From Methylomonas sp. LW13 (GTDB lineage Bacteria; Pseudomonadota; Gammaproteobacteria; Methylococcales; Methylomonadaceae): a DNA stretch of 64,000 nt. Below are positions 1 to 8,596 of the stretch, one piece after another. Both the position numbers and the translations under genes were made by a program. The stretch covers positions 2,604,001 to 2,668,000 of the forward strand of contig NZ_CP033381.1 in the NCBI RefSeq assembly GCF_016865255.1, in the 5' to 3' direction. Numbering within the stretch: the stretch's first letter is position 1; each line of letters starts with the position of its first letter. The notes beneath the pieces are model-generated. The model ran no database searches and had not been told where the DNA came from. It saw only the letters and a list, made by a program, of their open reading frames with translations.

Positions 1-2
1 CG

Positions 3-1124
3 GCCAGCCGGGCGCGCTTACTGAAAGCATTGATGGCCCAGCAACCGGAAGCCAGCCTGTTCAGCGTGGGCGATGATTGGCAATCCATCTACCGCTTTAC
101 CGGCAGCGACGTTGCACTGACCAAAGACTTTCAAACCCACTTCGGCGATACGGCGACCAGCGTGCTGGATCAAACCTTTCGCTTCAATAACAAAATTGGC
201 GAAGTGGCCTCGCGCTTCGTCATCCAAAACCCCAGCCAGATCGACAAACAGATCCGTAGCCTGCGGCTTGTCGAGCAGGCTGCCGTATCCCTCATCAAAA
301 CCGATCAGGATTTAACGGGCATACAGGCGGCACTCGACGACGTCGCCGGCAAGGCCAACCCATCTGCCAGCGTGTTGCTATTAGCGCGCTTCAATTTCAA
401 ACGACCCGATGTCGCCGCCTTAAAGCGCCGTTATCCGCAACTGTCGCTGCAATTCATGACGGTACATGCCTCCAAGGGCAAAGAAGCCGATTACGTGGTC
501 GTGTTCGGTTTGGAGAAGGGCGAACACGGCTTTCCGTCGGAAAAAGCCACTCACCCCTTGCTAGAACTGTTGTTGCCTCAAGCTGAGGCCTTTGCACACG
601 CCGAAGAGCGTCGCCTGTTCTACGTGGCACTGACGCGGGCGCGGCATCACGTGTATTTGGTCACCAACGGCCTTAACCCGTCGCCATTCGTCAGAGAACT
701 AATCGACGGCGACTACGCCGTTACGGTCGACGAATTTACCGGGCCCGGTTTTCAAGAGCAAATTGCCGATATTCCCTGTCCAGCATGCAAAACCGGCTGG
801 ATGGTACCGCGAGATAGCCAGTACGGCAGCTTTTTCGGCTGCAATCAATATCCATTGTGCAATCACACGCAACGGGCTTGTCAATGGTGTGGCGGCGGCT
901 TGAAAACTCAAGGCCGCTTTCTCGTTTGTGAAAATCGCCGTTGCGACTTCGTCGAACCGATCTGCCCACATTGCCAAGGCGCCATGGTGCTGCGCAAAGG
1001 ACCGCATGGCCAATTTTGGGGCTGCTCGCATTACCGAAAAAACACAGCGTTTTCCTGTTCGCACACCGAGCAATTTATCGATTTACAGGCCGCCAAGGTC
1101 AACTGCCCCGTCAATGCCACCTAA
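3..1124 (+). CDS. UvrD/HelD-type superfamily 1 DNA helicase, 3' part only
   Basis: The frame is open to the left edge of the window, so the N-terminal part with Walker A is missing. The helicase core shows SF1 motif III (SVGDDWQSIYRF), motif V (VHASKGKEADYVVV) and motif VI (FYVALTRARHHVYLV), as in UvrD, Rep and HelD (helicase IV). The C-terminal 110 residues add three cysteine-rich units starting at CPAC, CQWC and CPHC. Each has a second Cys pair about 20 residues on, like the zinc ribbons at the C-terminus of topoisomerase I. ATP-driven 3'-5' unwinding in the cytoplasm is inferred from the family. The wording around motif III is closest to HelD-like proteins, but the exact subfamily is uncertain without the N-terminus. 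Confidence 0.85.
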   Translation, partial: ASRARLLKALMAQQPEASLFSVGDDWQSIYRFTGSDVALTKDFQTHFGDTATSVLDQTFRFNNKIGEVASRFVIQNPSQIDKQIRSLRLVEQAAVSLIKTDQDLTGIQAALDDVAGKANPSASVLLLARFNFKRPDVAALKRRYPQLSLQFMTVHASKGKEADYVVVFGLEKGEHGFPSEKATHPLLELLLPQAEAFAHAEERRLFYVALTRARHHVYLVTNGLNPSPFVRELIDGDYAVTVDEFTGPGFQEQIADIPCPACKTGWMVPRDSQYGSFFGCNQYPLCNHTQRACQWCGGGLKTQGRFLVCENRRCDFVEPICPHCQGAMVLRKGPHGQFWGCSHYRKNTAFSCSHTEQFIDLQAAKVNCPVNAT

Positions 1125-1179
1125 GAGCGGCTCCGGGCATGGTCTAAACTTGATCCGGTCTAACTAGAGAACTACAGCG

Positions 1180-2055
1180 ATGAGTGACGAAAAACGCCTA
1201 TCCACCACCCAACTGGCCAAATTACGCGGGGTGTCCCAAGAGCAAATGTTCGGGCAGTTGACTGCACTGGGCCTAATCGAAAAACAAGAAGACAAATGGC
1301 AGTTAACCGACGCAGGCAGTGCCGCCGGCGGTGTCTATCTAACCGGTAAATACGGCCAATACGTTGCCTGGCCGGAAGATTTTCAGTTGCCGAACGCGCC
1401 AAGCAAAGTCGATGCGCCGAAACTACTGACCGCCACTGTGCTCGGGCAACAATTCGAACTGCCGGCCAACAAAATGAACTACATCCTTTCAGAGCTCGGC
1501 TGGATCAAAAAAGGCTTGAAAGGCTGGCTGGTTACCGAGCAAGGCTTGGCGATGGGCGCCGAACAAGGCGAAGACAGCCGTTCCGGTATTCCTTACGTGC
1601 GCTGGCCGGAAAAGATCACCCGCAACCGCGCGCTGAAAGACAATGTCGATAACATGAAAGGCGTCGATAAACCCAAGACCGACACCGACAAAATGGACAG
1701 CTTCCGCCACAAATTCGAAGCCACCCACCGCACCACCGACGGCCACTTCGTGCGCTCCAAAGCAGAAATGTTGATCGACAATTGGCTGTACATGGCGGAA
1801 ATCGTCCACGCCTACGAACGAAAACTGCCGATCGAAGAAGAAATGTACTGCGACTTCTACATCCCCACCGGCAAGGTCTATATCGAATTCTGGGGCTACG
1901 ACAACGATGCTAAATACCAAGCCAGAAAACAGGAAAAACTCGCTATTTACCAGAAATACAATTTCAACTTGATTGAATTGACGGATAAGGACGTGTTGAA
2001 TTTAGATGATATTTTGCCGAGGTTGTTGTTGAGGTTTGGGGTGCAGGCGTATTGA
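1180..2055 (+). CDS. Vsr-like endonuclease-fold protein with two winged-helix-like repeats
   Basis: A 291-residue protein of unknown role. Two similar units occupy roughly residues 5-66 and 78-146. Each has a TxLxxLG-type helix pair, then W-L-(x)-T-(x)2-G and a Y-(x)2-WPE ending, which looks like a duplicated winged-helix module. The C-terminal 110 residues resemble the Vsr/PD-(D/E)XK nuclease fold: RSKAEMLIDNWL, then CDFYIPTGKVYIEFWG with candidate metal ligands Asp and Glu, then YQARKQEKLAIYQ and a LIEL strand. A DNA-processing job next to the helicase is inference. The gene starts at ATG 1180, 55 bases after the helicase stop, and may be cotranscribed with it. Confidence 0.6.
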   Translation: MSDEKRLSTTQLAKLRGVSQEQMFGQLTALGLIEKQEDKWQLTDAGSAAGGVYLTGKYGQYVAWPEDFQLPNAPSKVDAPKLLTATVLGQQFELPANKMNYILSELGWIKKGLKGWLVTEQGLAMGAEQGEDSRSGIPYVRWPEKITRNRALKDNVDNMKGVDKPKTDTDKMDSFRHKFEATHRTTDGHFVRSKAEMLIDNWLYMAEIVHAYERKLPIEEEMYCDFYIPTGKVYIEFWGYDNDAKYQARKQEKLAIYQKYNFNLIELTDKDVLNLDDILPRLLLRFGVQAY

Positions 2056-2088
2056 TTTTAACTCAGTCGCTTAAAAAATAATTGGACG

Positions 2089-2169
2089 CGTAGGCTGGGT
2101 TGAGCGTTAGCGATACCCAGCATAAAATATCGTCAATGCTGGGTTTCATTGTATTCAACCCAGCCTACG
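2089..2169. repeat. Palindromic intergenic repeat (MITE/REP-like)
   Basis: A 15-base arm at 2089-2103 (CGTAGGCTGGGTTGA) is exactly reverse-complemented at 2155-2169. An inner ACCCAGC/GCTGGGT pair makes the 81 bases fold into one long hairpin. The right half (2138-2168) recurs exactly at 4673-4703. Confidence 0.75.
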
Positions 2170-2412
2170 GCCCTGCACAACCGCCGGATTTACGCCACTT
2201 CGCTTTGATCACGAGAGCTTCGCGGAATTATGACCGCTCGCCCTGCTACGCAGCGACCGCCTTCTATCCGATTCTTGTCCATCGGCTCGCAGCTTCGCTA
2301 CGCGCTTCCTCCCCACAATCAGTCACCCTCATGCAGTTGCGCTTCGCTTCGTTCGCTGTGATCAACTTACGGTAGGACTTTCACCTACAACAGCCCGCCC
2401 GTGCGGTCGCAC
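2170..2412 (-). mobile_element. Possible 5' remnant of a group II intron
   Basis: Read on the minus strand from about 2412, the sequence begins GTGCGACCGCACGGGC. It then has TAGGTGAAAGTCCTA, which resembles the 5' boundary (GUGYG) and a conserved domain I GUGAAAGUCC segment of bacterial group II introns. It continues with structured G-rich sequence (AGGGTGACTGATTGTGGGGA) and stops at the palindromic repeat at 2169. No maturase reading frame follows, so this would be a truncated, inactive copy. The identification rests on remembered sequence character rather than a folded domain V, and is tentative. Confidence 0.4.
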
Positions 2413-2727
2413 ATAAAAAAACCGCTTGCGCGGCTATATGCCGGTAGATAATGAGTCCGCCAAGACCCTTGCCACCATGTGGGCGACGAATGCAGAATAA
2501 GGCCACTATCCTAAGTTGTCAAATGGGTTATATAATGCTGCTGAAAAAGGCGCTACATGTGTGTGCTGAATGAGATTTTTATTGCAATTCAGTTGTTTAA
2601 AAGTCTTTTGCCTCCACAATACAAATTTCATAGCTAGACTAGCTAGACAGAAGTCAGCTATCGTCTTTGCGAAACTTTCAATGTCTTCAAGCGTCCAATT
2701 GAGCTCTTTGAGCATTGATACAAAATA
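2413..2727. other. AT-rich spacer without a supported gene
   Basis: About 315 bases between the possible intron remnant and the AT-rich cassette. A 69-codon minus-strand frame (2715-2506) has no ribosome binding site and no recognisable content. Composition drops to AT-rich from about 2510, marking the left edge of the foreign-looking segment. Confidence 0.5.
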
Positions 2728-3495
2728 ATGGATAAGGCTATGTTAAAACTGGAAAATAAATCGATTGCACAAGCCATTTTTGTGGCTGGCTATAAAAGAG
2801 ATTTAGAAATAAGGACCAAACAATTTGAGATTGAAAAGGCTTTTAAATCTATCATTCCTGCCGTTTCTGTTAATACCAATATTGATGACAATGCTAATCC
2901 TCAAGCAGCTCGCGTAATACTATCAAATGGACTGATTTCTGCGCATTTTACTCAAGTATCCGCTCAGCTTAATTTAGACATAAACGATAAAGATTGGCCC
3001 GGCTTGGATGATATTAAAAAATATATTATTCATAATGTGACAATATTTCAGGAATGTTTGTGCAGCGTAGTTCCGCTAGCTTCTCAACTGGAGCGCGGGC
3101 TTGTTGTTGCTGTGAAGTATCCTGTAGATATTGAAAAATATAGTGATGTCGATATTTTCGGTTATATACAAGATAAATTTATTTCTTTACCGTCTTTTGG
3201 ATTACCCGCTAGTGCTAGTTTAAATGTTGGCTATAAAACGGATGACAATTATTATATAAGCCTTGGGATATCACAGTATAAGATGGCATCAAGTGAGATT
3301 CCTATTGGATCAAGCGGTTTAATATTAGACTTTTCATCTCTTCCTATATCTGAAACAGGTATTGAGTTGAAGGTTGATATCAATAGCAGACCTTTACTGA
3401 ATACTTCTAACACGAAAGATGTAACAGGTACTATTTTAAATAAAGTATTCGATTTTATATACGGCGATGCTGATAAAATAATGGGGATAAAGTAA
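2728..3495 (+). CDS. Uncharacterised protein, first gene of AT-rich cassette
   Basis: A 255-residue protein that I do not recognise with confidence. It has alternating beta-like and polar segments, no signal peptide and no membrane helix, so a soluble cytoplasmic protein is likely. The overall pattern is vaguely like the sporadically distributed TIGR04255 family, but no diagnostic motif was verified. The start could be ATG 2728 or ATG 2740; neither has a well-spaced Shine-Dalgarno. Base composition is far more AT-rich than in the flanking housekeeping genes, suggesting transfer. The stop overlaps the next start (TAATG), so translation is coupled. Confidence 0.65.
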   Translation: MDKAMLKLENKSIAQAIFVAGYKRDLEIRTKQFEIEKAFKSIIPAVSVNTNIDDNANPQAARVILSNGLISAHFTQVSAQLNLDINDKDWPGLDDIKKYIIHNVTIFQECLCSVVPLASQLERGLVVAVKYPVDIEKYSDVDIFGYIQDKFISLPSFGLPASASLNVGYKTDDNYYISLGISQYKMASSEIPIGSSGLILDFSSLPISETGIELKVDINSRPLLNTSNTKDVTGTILNKVFDFIYGDADKIMGIK

Positions 3496-4007
3496 TGAAG
3501 CCAATGCGTGTTGAGAATGATTTTCGAACTACGTCAGATATTGGCAGCGGTATTCTTTCCGGTGGCTATCCTTCAGGAGATGTTCTTTTTCGAGTTGTAA
3601 GCACTGATGGCGCTCGATGGGAGCATGTAGCAGTAACACAGACACAATTCGTGAGGGATGGCCTCAATCAGTTATGTGATGATCATCAGAAAGACATTGC
3701 GATTCTATCGTCGGTAATCGTGTGGCAGAAAAGGACGATTGACTTTCAAGCACTGCATACTGCATATCTCTTAAATTCAATATCAGAAGAAGAGTTTGAC
3801 ACTGAGTCGGATAAATTTACGTTTCGACAACGTTCTGTTGATCCAGAGAAAATAGCATTTGTGGTTGAAAGAATGCACGAATTACTAGGTTTTAGCTTCG
3901 ACACATCCGACTATGCCGATTATTTTAAATGCACGCAGAAAAATGTCATGGAAGGTTTAAGACTATTGCCCGGAAAACAATTTACCGAATTACTACCCTC
4001 CGAATAA
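3495..4007 (+). CDS. Uncharacterised protein, second gene of AT-rich cassette
   Basis: A 170-residue soluble protein without a recognised domain. The N-terminal third is glycine-rich and polar; the remainder is predicted mostly helical, with motifs such as ISEEEFDTESDKF. The gene overlaps its upstream neighbour by one base (TAATG), so the two products probably act together or are made in a fixed ratio. It shares the AT-rich composition of the cassette. Pairing of unknown overlapping genes fits toxin-antitoxin or defence modules, but that is only a guess from arrangement. Confidence 0.65.
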   Translation: MKPMRVENDFRTTSDIGSGILSGGYPSGDVLFRVVSTDGARWEHVAVTQTQFVRDGLNQLCDDHQKDIAILSSVIVWQKRTIDFQALHTAYLLNSISEEEFDTESDKFTFRQRSVDPEKIAFVVERMHELLGFSFDTSDYADYFKCTQKNVMEGLRLLPGKQFTELLPSE

Positions 4008-4032
4008 CATCTGGCGAAAAGGGATTGTTTTA

Positions 4033-4479
4033 ATGGCAAAGAAGTCAAACATTTGTGCTTCGATTGAAGGGAAAAGAATTTCTTTCAACACACGACAGTT
4101 TTATCAATATACACCATATGTGCATGAACACCTCGGAGTTAAAGTATTCCCGTTTAAATTGGGTATTAATGGATATGCAGAGATAGAGTCTTCGCTGGAA
4201 GATTTATCAAAAGTAGTTTTCGAGACATCAATGCTTGAAGTAGGCGACAGTATCCAAGGCGGTTCTGTAGAAGGGTGGGCAACTAAGGCAATTGGAAAGA
4301 CTGAAGTAATAAATCGTACGGCCACGCACAAAGCTGAAGCCGGTAATTTACGGGGCCATGCTTATGCTCATGTTCAATCCCCTCATAGAGATCATTTGCA
4401 AAGCGAAGATATAATGGCTAGACATCCCGAATTGCCGCAAGTTTTGAATCCAATTTACAAAACTGAACCTGGTGATTAG
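4033..4479 (+). CDS. Uncharacterised protein, third gene of AT-rich cassette
   Basis: A 148-residue protein, not recognised. The C-terminal half carries several histidines (THKAEAGNLRGHAYAHVQSPHRDH), which could bind metal or form a nuclease-like site, but no known signature is met. It follows the second cassette gene by 25 bases in the same direction. Base composition is AT-rich up to about 4450, and the next 300 bases are palindromic intergenic repeats, so this looks like the right edge of the inserted segment. Confidence 0.6.
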   Translation: MAKKSNICASIEGKRISFNTRQFYQYTPYVHEHLGVKVFPFKLGINGYAEIESSLEDLSKVVFETSMLEVGDSIQGGSVEGWATKAIGKTEVINRTATHKAEAGNLRGHAYAHVQSPHRDHLQSEDIMARHPELPQVLNPIYKTEPGD

Positions 4480-4481
4480 CC

Positions 4482-4703
4482 CGCGTAGGGTGTATTAGCG
4501 ATAGCGTAATACGCCGGATGTGAAACCGTTTCATTCGGCGCAATACGGCTTCGCCTATTGTCGCCCTACCGGTTATCTCGCGCCTTGAAGGCAAATAATG
4601 TATTGAGGATTTTTCATCGTTCCCACGCTCCTTGTGGGAACGCCGCCCTAGACGCTCCAGGACAGCACCAAAGCTGGGTTTCATTGTATTCAACCCAGCC
4701 TAC
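4482..4703. repeat. Cluster of palindromic intergenic repeats
   Basis: Three elements lie here. The first, around 4482-4516, pairs GTATTAGCGATAGCGTAATAC. The second is a hairpin at 4618-4642 with arms CGTTCCCAC/GTGGGAACG; its relatives recur in the mxaF-mxaJ gap (57337-57436). The third, at 4673-4703, is an exact 31-base copy of 2138-2168. No gene is supported here. Confidence 0.7.
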
Positions 4704-4779
4704 ATTTGGTTTGGAAGCATTCTCTAATACCAAGCATCCCGTAGCGTGCGCTTAGGCAACGGAACGCGCAATAATCAAT

Positions 4780-5148
4780 TTACGACCAGCAATCCACCCC
4801 AAACCGCTCGGCAAGTTTCGCCAACCGCTTGTCCAACGTCCACAGCTTGGCGCCGGGCGTAATCAAAACCGAGGCTAGCAACTGCAAATCGATTAGTCCG
4901 CAACCCAAGCCATATAGTGCTTCACGTTCGATAAAGTCTTCCACTTCCTGCAAACCGGCTTGATTGCAATACCTTAGCTGACGCAGGTTGTTCAGGGTTT
5001 GGGTTCTCGGCGCGGGCGGCGTACCGCAAGCCAATTCGGCAACGATCAGCGGGTGAATCAACGCCGAATCGGAAACAAGCAAACGCACCAGGTCTTCGTT
5101 GCACTTTTTGAAATGGTCAACCCAAACCGAGGTATCGACCAATATCAT
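4780..5148 (-). CDS. vapC: PIN-domain toxin of a type II toxin-antitoxin system
   Basis: A 122-residue PIN-domain protein of normal VapC length. It has the N-terminal MILVDTSVWVDHF with the first catalytic Asp, the internal acidic residue in LIVAELACG, and the Asp residues in LGCGLIDLQLLA and LWTLDKRL. VapC toxins are metal-dependent RNases, often cleaving tRNA or rRNA, and are held inactive by VapB. The start overlaps the end of the antitoxin frame by four bases (ATGA), the normal coupling for these pairs. The composition is not AT-rich, unlike the cassette upstream. Confidence 0.9.
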   Translation of the reverse strand: MILVDTSVWVDHFKKCNEDLVRLLVSDSALIHPLIVAELACGTPPAPRTQTLNNLRQLRYCNQAGLQEVEDFIEREALYGLGCGLIDLQLLASVLITPGAKLWTLDKRLAKLAERFGVDCWS

Positions 5149-5354
5149 GCAGACGGTTCGGTTTGGCCGCGTTCTCGGGGAATATCGGCCATCTCCGGTA
5201 GGGTTCCGCCCAAGGCAGCCAAGCGTTTGGCGGCCTGGATTCGGACGAAGGTTTTCATCGCTTCCCGGAAAATTTCGGTCTTATCCATACCTGGATCAGC
5301 CATTTCCAGGGCCTTTTGGTACAACGCATCGTCTATGGTTACAGTGGTTCTCAT
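5145..5354 (-). CDS. vapB: VapB-type antitoxin
   Basis: A 69-residue protein. The first 45 residues (MRTTVTIDDALYQKALEMA) form a ribbon-helix-helix DNA-binding domain. The remaining tail, rich in Ala, Pro, Glu and Arg, would wrap around the toxin. It starts at an ATG whose complement is at 5352-5354 and overlaps vapC by four bases. VapB normally represses its own promoter with VapC as corepressor; no clear operator palindrome was seen just upstream. Confidence 0.88.
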   Translation of the reverse strand: MRTTVTIDDALYQKALEMADPGMDKTEIFREAMKTFVRIQAAKRLAALGGTLPEMADIPRERGQTEPSA

Positions 5355-5822
5355 AGGGTTTTCCAGGCGTCACTTGATGATCTACTGTATCAAAAAATGA
5401 GGTCAAGGGATTGTGCTAAAACATGCACCAAACGCCAATGTAATGTTCAACAAAAACCGGTCATTTGTTTCGCCAGCGCCTCTCGAAATTCCCGCTCGAG
5501 TGACCGGGTGTTGAACGGTTCTCATCTCCAAGTCAAACAACCTTCGCCTCCCCCACATTTGCGACACCAACTCAATCGTGTTTTTGGTCGTCGTTTGGAG
5601 CCAAGCTTTAATTGCGCTTGTCTGCCTTCGGCTTCAAGCGAATGATCGATATTTTTAATGTTTGAACGGCGGACAATTTTGTTTATCGGCCGATAAGTGA
5701 AAAATCGACCGCGAATGGCAAGCTGGCAGCCCGTTGATTCGGCAAGGACCCAATCTGCAACTCTGGTATCATGGCCTCCCGCATGTCGGCAAGCGCGCCG
5801 CATCATATCGATTAGAGCCTTT
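5355..5822. other. Divergent intergenic region upstream of vapBC and dbpA
   Basis: About 470 bases with no supported gene. The frame upstream of dbpA stays open but contains no helicase sequence. A perfect 14-base palindrome, TTATCGGCCGATAA, sits at 5683-5696 and could be an operator. Nothing else was recognised. Confidence 0.5.
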
Positions 5823-7211
5823 GTGAATACACCCGAATTTTCGTCCCTGCCATTAAAACCCGCCCTGCTGGAAAACATCGAATCGCTGGGTTACACCCAC
5901 CTGACACCAATCCAGGCCGAAAGTCTGCCGCATATTCTGGAAGGCAAGGATGTGATCGCCCAAGCTAAGACCGGCAGCGGCAAGACGGCGGCGTTTGGCA
6001 TTGGCTTGTTGTCGCGGCTGGATTTGAGCAGCTTTAAAGTGCAAGCCATGGTGATTTGCCCTACCCGCGAATTGGCCGATCAGGTCTGCAAAGAAATCCG
6101 CCAATTAGCCCGCTTCACGCAAAATATTAAAGTGCTGGCCTTGTGCGGCGGCACACCGTTCGCGCCGCAGCGCAGTTCGCTGGAACACGGCGTGCATGTG
6201 GTGGTGGGTACTCCGGGCCGATTGCAGGAACATCTGCAAAAAGCCAGCTTGCGCCTGGATCATTTAAAAGTATTGGTGCTGGACGAGGCCGACCGCATGC
6301 TGGACATGGGCTTTGCGGACATCATCTCCGACGTAATTGCCTACGCGCCGACACATCGGCAAACGCTGCTATTCTCCGCGACTTACGCCGAGCCGATTCG
6401 CGCCTTGAGCCAGAAATTTCAATTCAAACCGATCTCGGTCAGCGTCGAAACCAGCCATCTGGACAACCCTATCGAACAACGTTTTCATCAGCTAGACAAA
6501 GCCAAACGCCTGAATGCGCTCGGTTATTTGCTGGCTTATCATCGCCCGGAATCGACGGTGGTGTTTTGCAATACCAAGCGCGAATGCCAGGACGTGGCAG
6601 ATACATTGACCAATTGCGGCTTTTCCGTGCAGGCCTTGCATGGCGATTTGGAACAAAAAGACCGCGATCAAGTGTTGGTGCGTTTTGCCAATAAAAGCTG
6701 TTCGATTCTGGTCGCTACCGATGTTGCCGCGCGCGGCCTGGACATCAAAGACATGCAAGCGGTGATCAATTACGAACTACCTTGGGACCCGGAAGTGTAC
6801 GTGCACCGAATTGGCCGTACCGGCCGTGCCGGCGCGAAAGGCCTGGCACTGAGTTTAGTCAGCGAAGCGGAGTTAAACCGCGTGAAAGCCATCGAAGACT
6901 ATATGGCAGGTTCCGTGAAATGGGACGAAATCGCGCCGTTTAAACTGAGCAGCGAACACCGCTTCGAGCCGCCGATGGTCACGCTATGGATAGACGGCGG
7001 CCGCAAGGACAAGATGCGGCCGGGCGATATTTTGGGCGCACTCACCGGCGCTAACGGCATAGCCGGCGGCGAAGTGGGCAAAATCGACATCTTCGATAAA
7101 CACGCCTATGTAGCGGTGAAACGCGGCAGTGCGGATAAGGCTTTGACCTGCTTGCGGGCCGGCAAAATCAAGGGCCGCAATTTCAACGTGCGCAAATCGC
7201 AATGGAATTAG
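5823..7211 (+). CDS. dbpA: ATP-dependent RNA helicase DbpA
   Basis: A DEAD-box helicase of 462 residues, close to the 457 of E. coli DbpA. The GTG at 5823 gives an N-terminus (MNTPEFSSLPLKPALLENI) that lines up with DbpA; earlier in-frame starts add unrelated sequence. Motifs in order are Q motif, AKTGSGKT near residues 48-55, PTRELA, VLDEADRMLDMGF, SAT, then VATDVAARGLDI and HRIGRTGRAG. The C-terminal domain (IDGGRKDKMRPGDILGALTG) is the DbpA-specific RNA-binding domain. In E. coli that domain binds 23S rRNA hairpin 92 during 50S assembly. A short palindrome follows at 7261-7283. Confidence 0.95.
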   Translation: MNTPEFSSLPLKPALLENIESLGYTHLTPIQAESLPHILEGKDVIAQAKTGSGKTAAFGIGLLSRLDLSSFKVQAMVICPTRELADQVCKEIRQLARFTQNIKVLALCGGTPFAPQRSSLEHGVHVVVGTPGRLQEHLQKASLRLDHLKVLVLDEADRMLDMGFADIISDVIAYAPTHRQTLLFSATYAEPIRALSQKFQFKPISVSVETSHLDNPIEQRFHQLDKAKRLNALGYLLAYHRPESTVVFCNTKRECQDVADTLTNCGFSVQALHGDLEQKDRDQVLVRFANKSCSILVATDVAARGLDIKDMQAVINYELPWDPEVYVHRIGRTGRAGAKGLALSLVSEAELNRVKAIEDYMAGSVKWDEIAPFKLSSEHRFEPPMVTLWIDGGRKDKMRPGDILGALTGANGIAGGEVGKIDIFDKHAYVAVKRGSADKALTCLRAGKIKGRNFNVRKSQWN

Positions 7212-7423
7212 TTTAAAGCCTTGAGCAGCGGTTTTGCTTGGTTTTTCTGACGGCATTTCCTCATCCCTGCCGACGGGGGATGACGTCTGAAGACGGATGA
7301 TCAGCATCTGAACAGCGTCTGCTTTCGTAACCCAGCAAATATAACAGCGCTCGATAGCCGAATCGCCAAAGCCTGCTATACCTATGCCAGCCGACACTGA
7401 CTACTCCAAAATAAGATTCGCCT

Positions 7424-8560
7424 GTGGCACCTAAAACACATATCAGTTACCTGGACACCATTCGCGGCCTGGCGGCCTTGGCCGTTATCAGCGAACATTT
7501 CGTCATCGCCTATGGCCTACCCTGCGAAACGCCACTTTGCCAGCAACTATTGGATTTCTCGCCGCTACACATTTGGTGGGACGGCTCGGCGGCAGTATCG
7601 ATGTTTTTCGTGCTCAGTGGCGTGGTGCTGTCTTTACGCTATTTTCGCGCCGGACACATGCCCGATCTGAGCGAATTTCATTTGGCGCGTTTTTTGATTA
7701 ATCGGATGTTTCGGATCTGGTTGCCGTACTTGTTGGTTTTACTGATCAGCGCCGGCCTGTTTGTGAACACCTTCGACAGCGCGATACTGAAGACCAGTCT
7801 GCCGGCAACTGACTGGATAACCGGCATGTGGCATAAATTTCCGTTAACGCCCGCCGACATGCTGCGTGAGAGTTTTTTATTGAAATTGCCCGCCTTGATC
7901 GTACTACTGCCGCAAGCTTGGACTTTAAGTATCGAATTGGTCTTGTCTTTGCTGCTGCCGGTAGGCTTATTGCTGGCGGGACGCGGCAGTTCTTGGCTGG
8001 TATTTTTTGGCTTGCTGGCGACCAGCCTATTGGGTGTGTCGATTTTCTTGCTGCATTTTCTATTGGGCATGACCATTGCCAGACACTACACCGATCTGAC
8101 CCATTACCTGTCCGGCCGACGCTGGCAACGGCGTTTGTTGCTATTGACCGGCTTAGCGTTTTATACCTGCGGCACTTTTGTGCCGTCCGACATATTTGGG
8201 GATACCGCAGTCTGGCTGGGTTCCGGTTTGGGAGCCGGCTTGATTTTGATGTTCGTGCTAGGTTCTAAAGATGCACAGCAGGTGCTATCGCAACCGATGT
8301 TACGGCAAATCGGCAAAGTGTCTTACAGCGCCTATCTCAGCCACATGGCGATTCTGATTTGTCTAACGCCGCTGGTTTTAAAATTTTTGGAAGGGTTTAC
8401 CGAAAATCGGCTGGCACTTTGGTTTGGCGGCTGGCTTATCACTATCGGCTGCGTACAAGGGGTTTCTTTGTTGTTTTATCATTGGCTGGAAATCCCCAGC
8501 ATGAGTTTGGGGCGGCGAGTGACCGATGCGATAGCCGCTATCGGCAAGCCAACGGTATAA
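7424..8560 (+). CDS. Membrane acyltransferase (acyltransferase 3 family)
   Basis: A 378-residue integral membrane protein with about ten hydrophobic segments. The N-terminal SYLDTIRGLAALAVISEHF contains the family's Arg and His (RGLAAL...H), and there are further signatures in FFVLSGVVLSLRYFR and KVSYSAYLSHM near the end. These inner-membrane enzymes move acyl groups onto sugars, lipids or peptidoglycan; the acceptor here is unknown. The start is GTG 7424, giving the standard N-terminus. It precedes mepA by 36 bases, so the two may be cotranscribed. Confidence 0.88.
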   Translation: MAPKTHISYLDTIRGLAALAVISEHFVIAYGLPCETPLCQQLLDFSPLHIWWDGSAAVSMFFVLSGVVLSLRYFRAGHMPDLSEFHLARFLINRMFRIWLPYLLVLLISAGLFVNTFDSAILKTSLPATDWITGMWHKFPLTPADMLRESFLLKLPALIVLLPQAWTLSIELVLSLLLPVGLLLAGRGSSWLVFFGLLATSLLGVSIFLLHFLLGMTIARHYTDLTHYLSGRRWQRRLLLLTGLAFYTCGTFVPSDIFGDTAVWLGSGLGAGLILMFVLGSKDAQQVLSQPMLRQIGKVSYSAYLSHMAILICLTPLVLKFLEGFTENRLALWFGGWLITIGCVQGVSLLFYHWLEIPSMSLGRRVTDAIAAIGKPTV

Positions 8561-8596
8561 TCGCGGCCCGTTATTCCATTTCCTTGCCAATTGACC

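Noticed and set aside
2100-2375. 91-codon plus-strand frame
   Set aside because: It runs through a palindromic repeat and antisense to the possible intron remnant. The product is low-complexity.
2506-2715. 69-codon minus-strand frame upstream of the AT-rich cassette
   Set aside because: It has no ribosome binding site, no recognisable motif, and lies in AT-rich DNA where chance frames are shorter but still possible. It may be real but is not supportable.
5697-5822. Longer N-terminus for DbpA
   Set aside because: The 42 added residues are unrelated to the family. GTG 5823 gives a length and N-terminus matching known DbpA.
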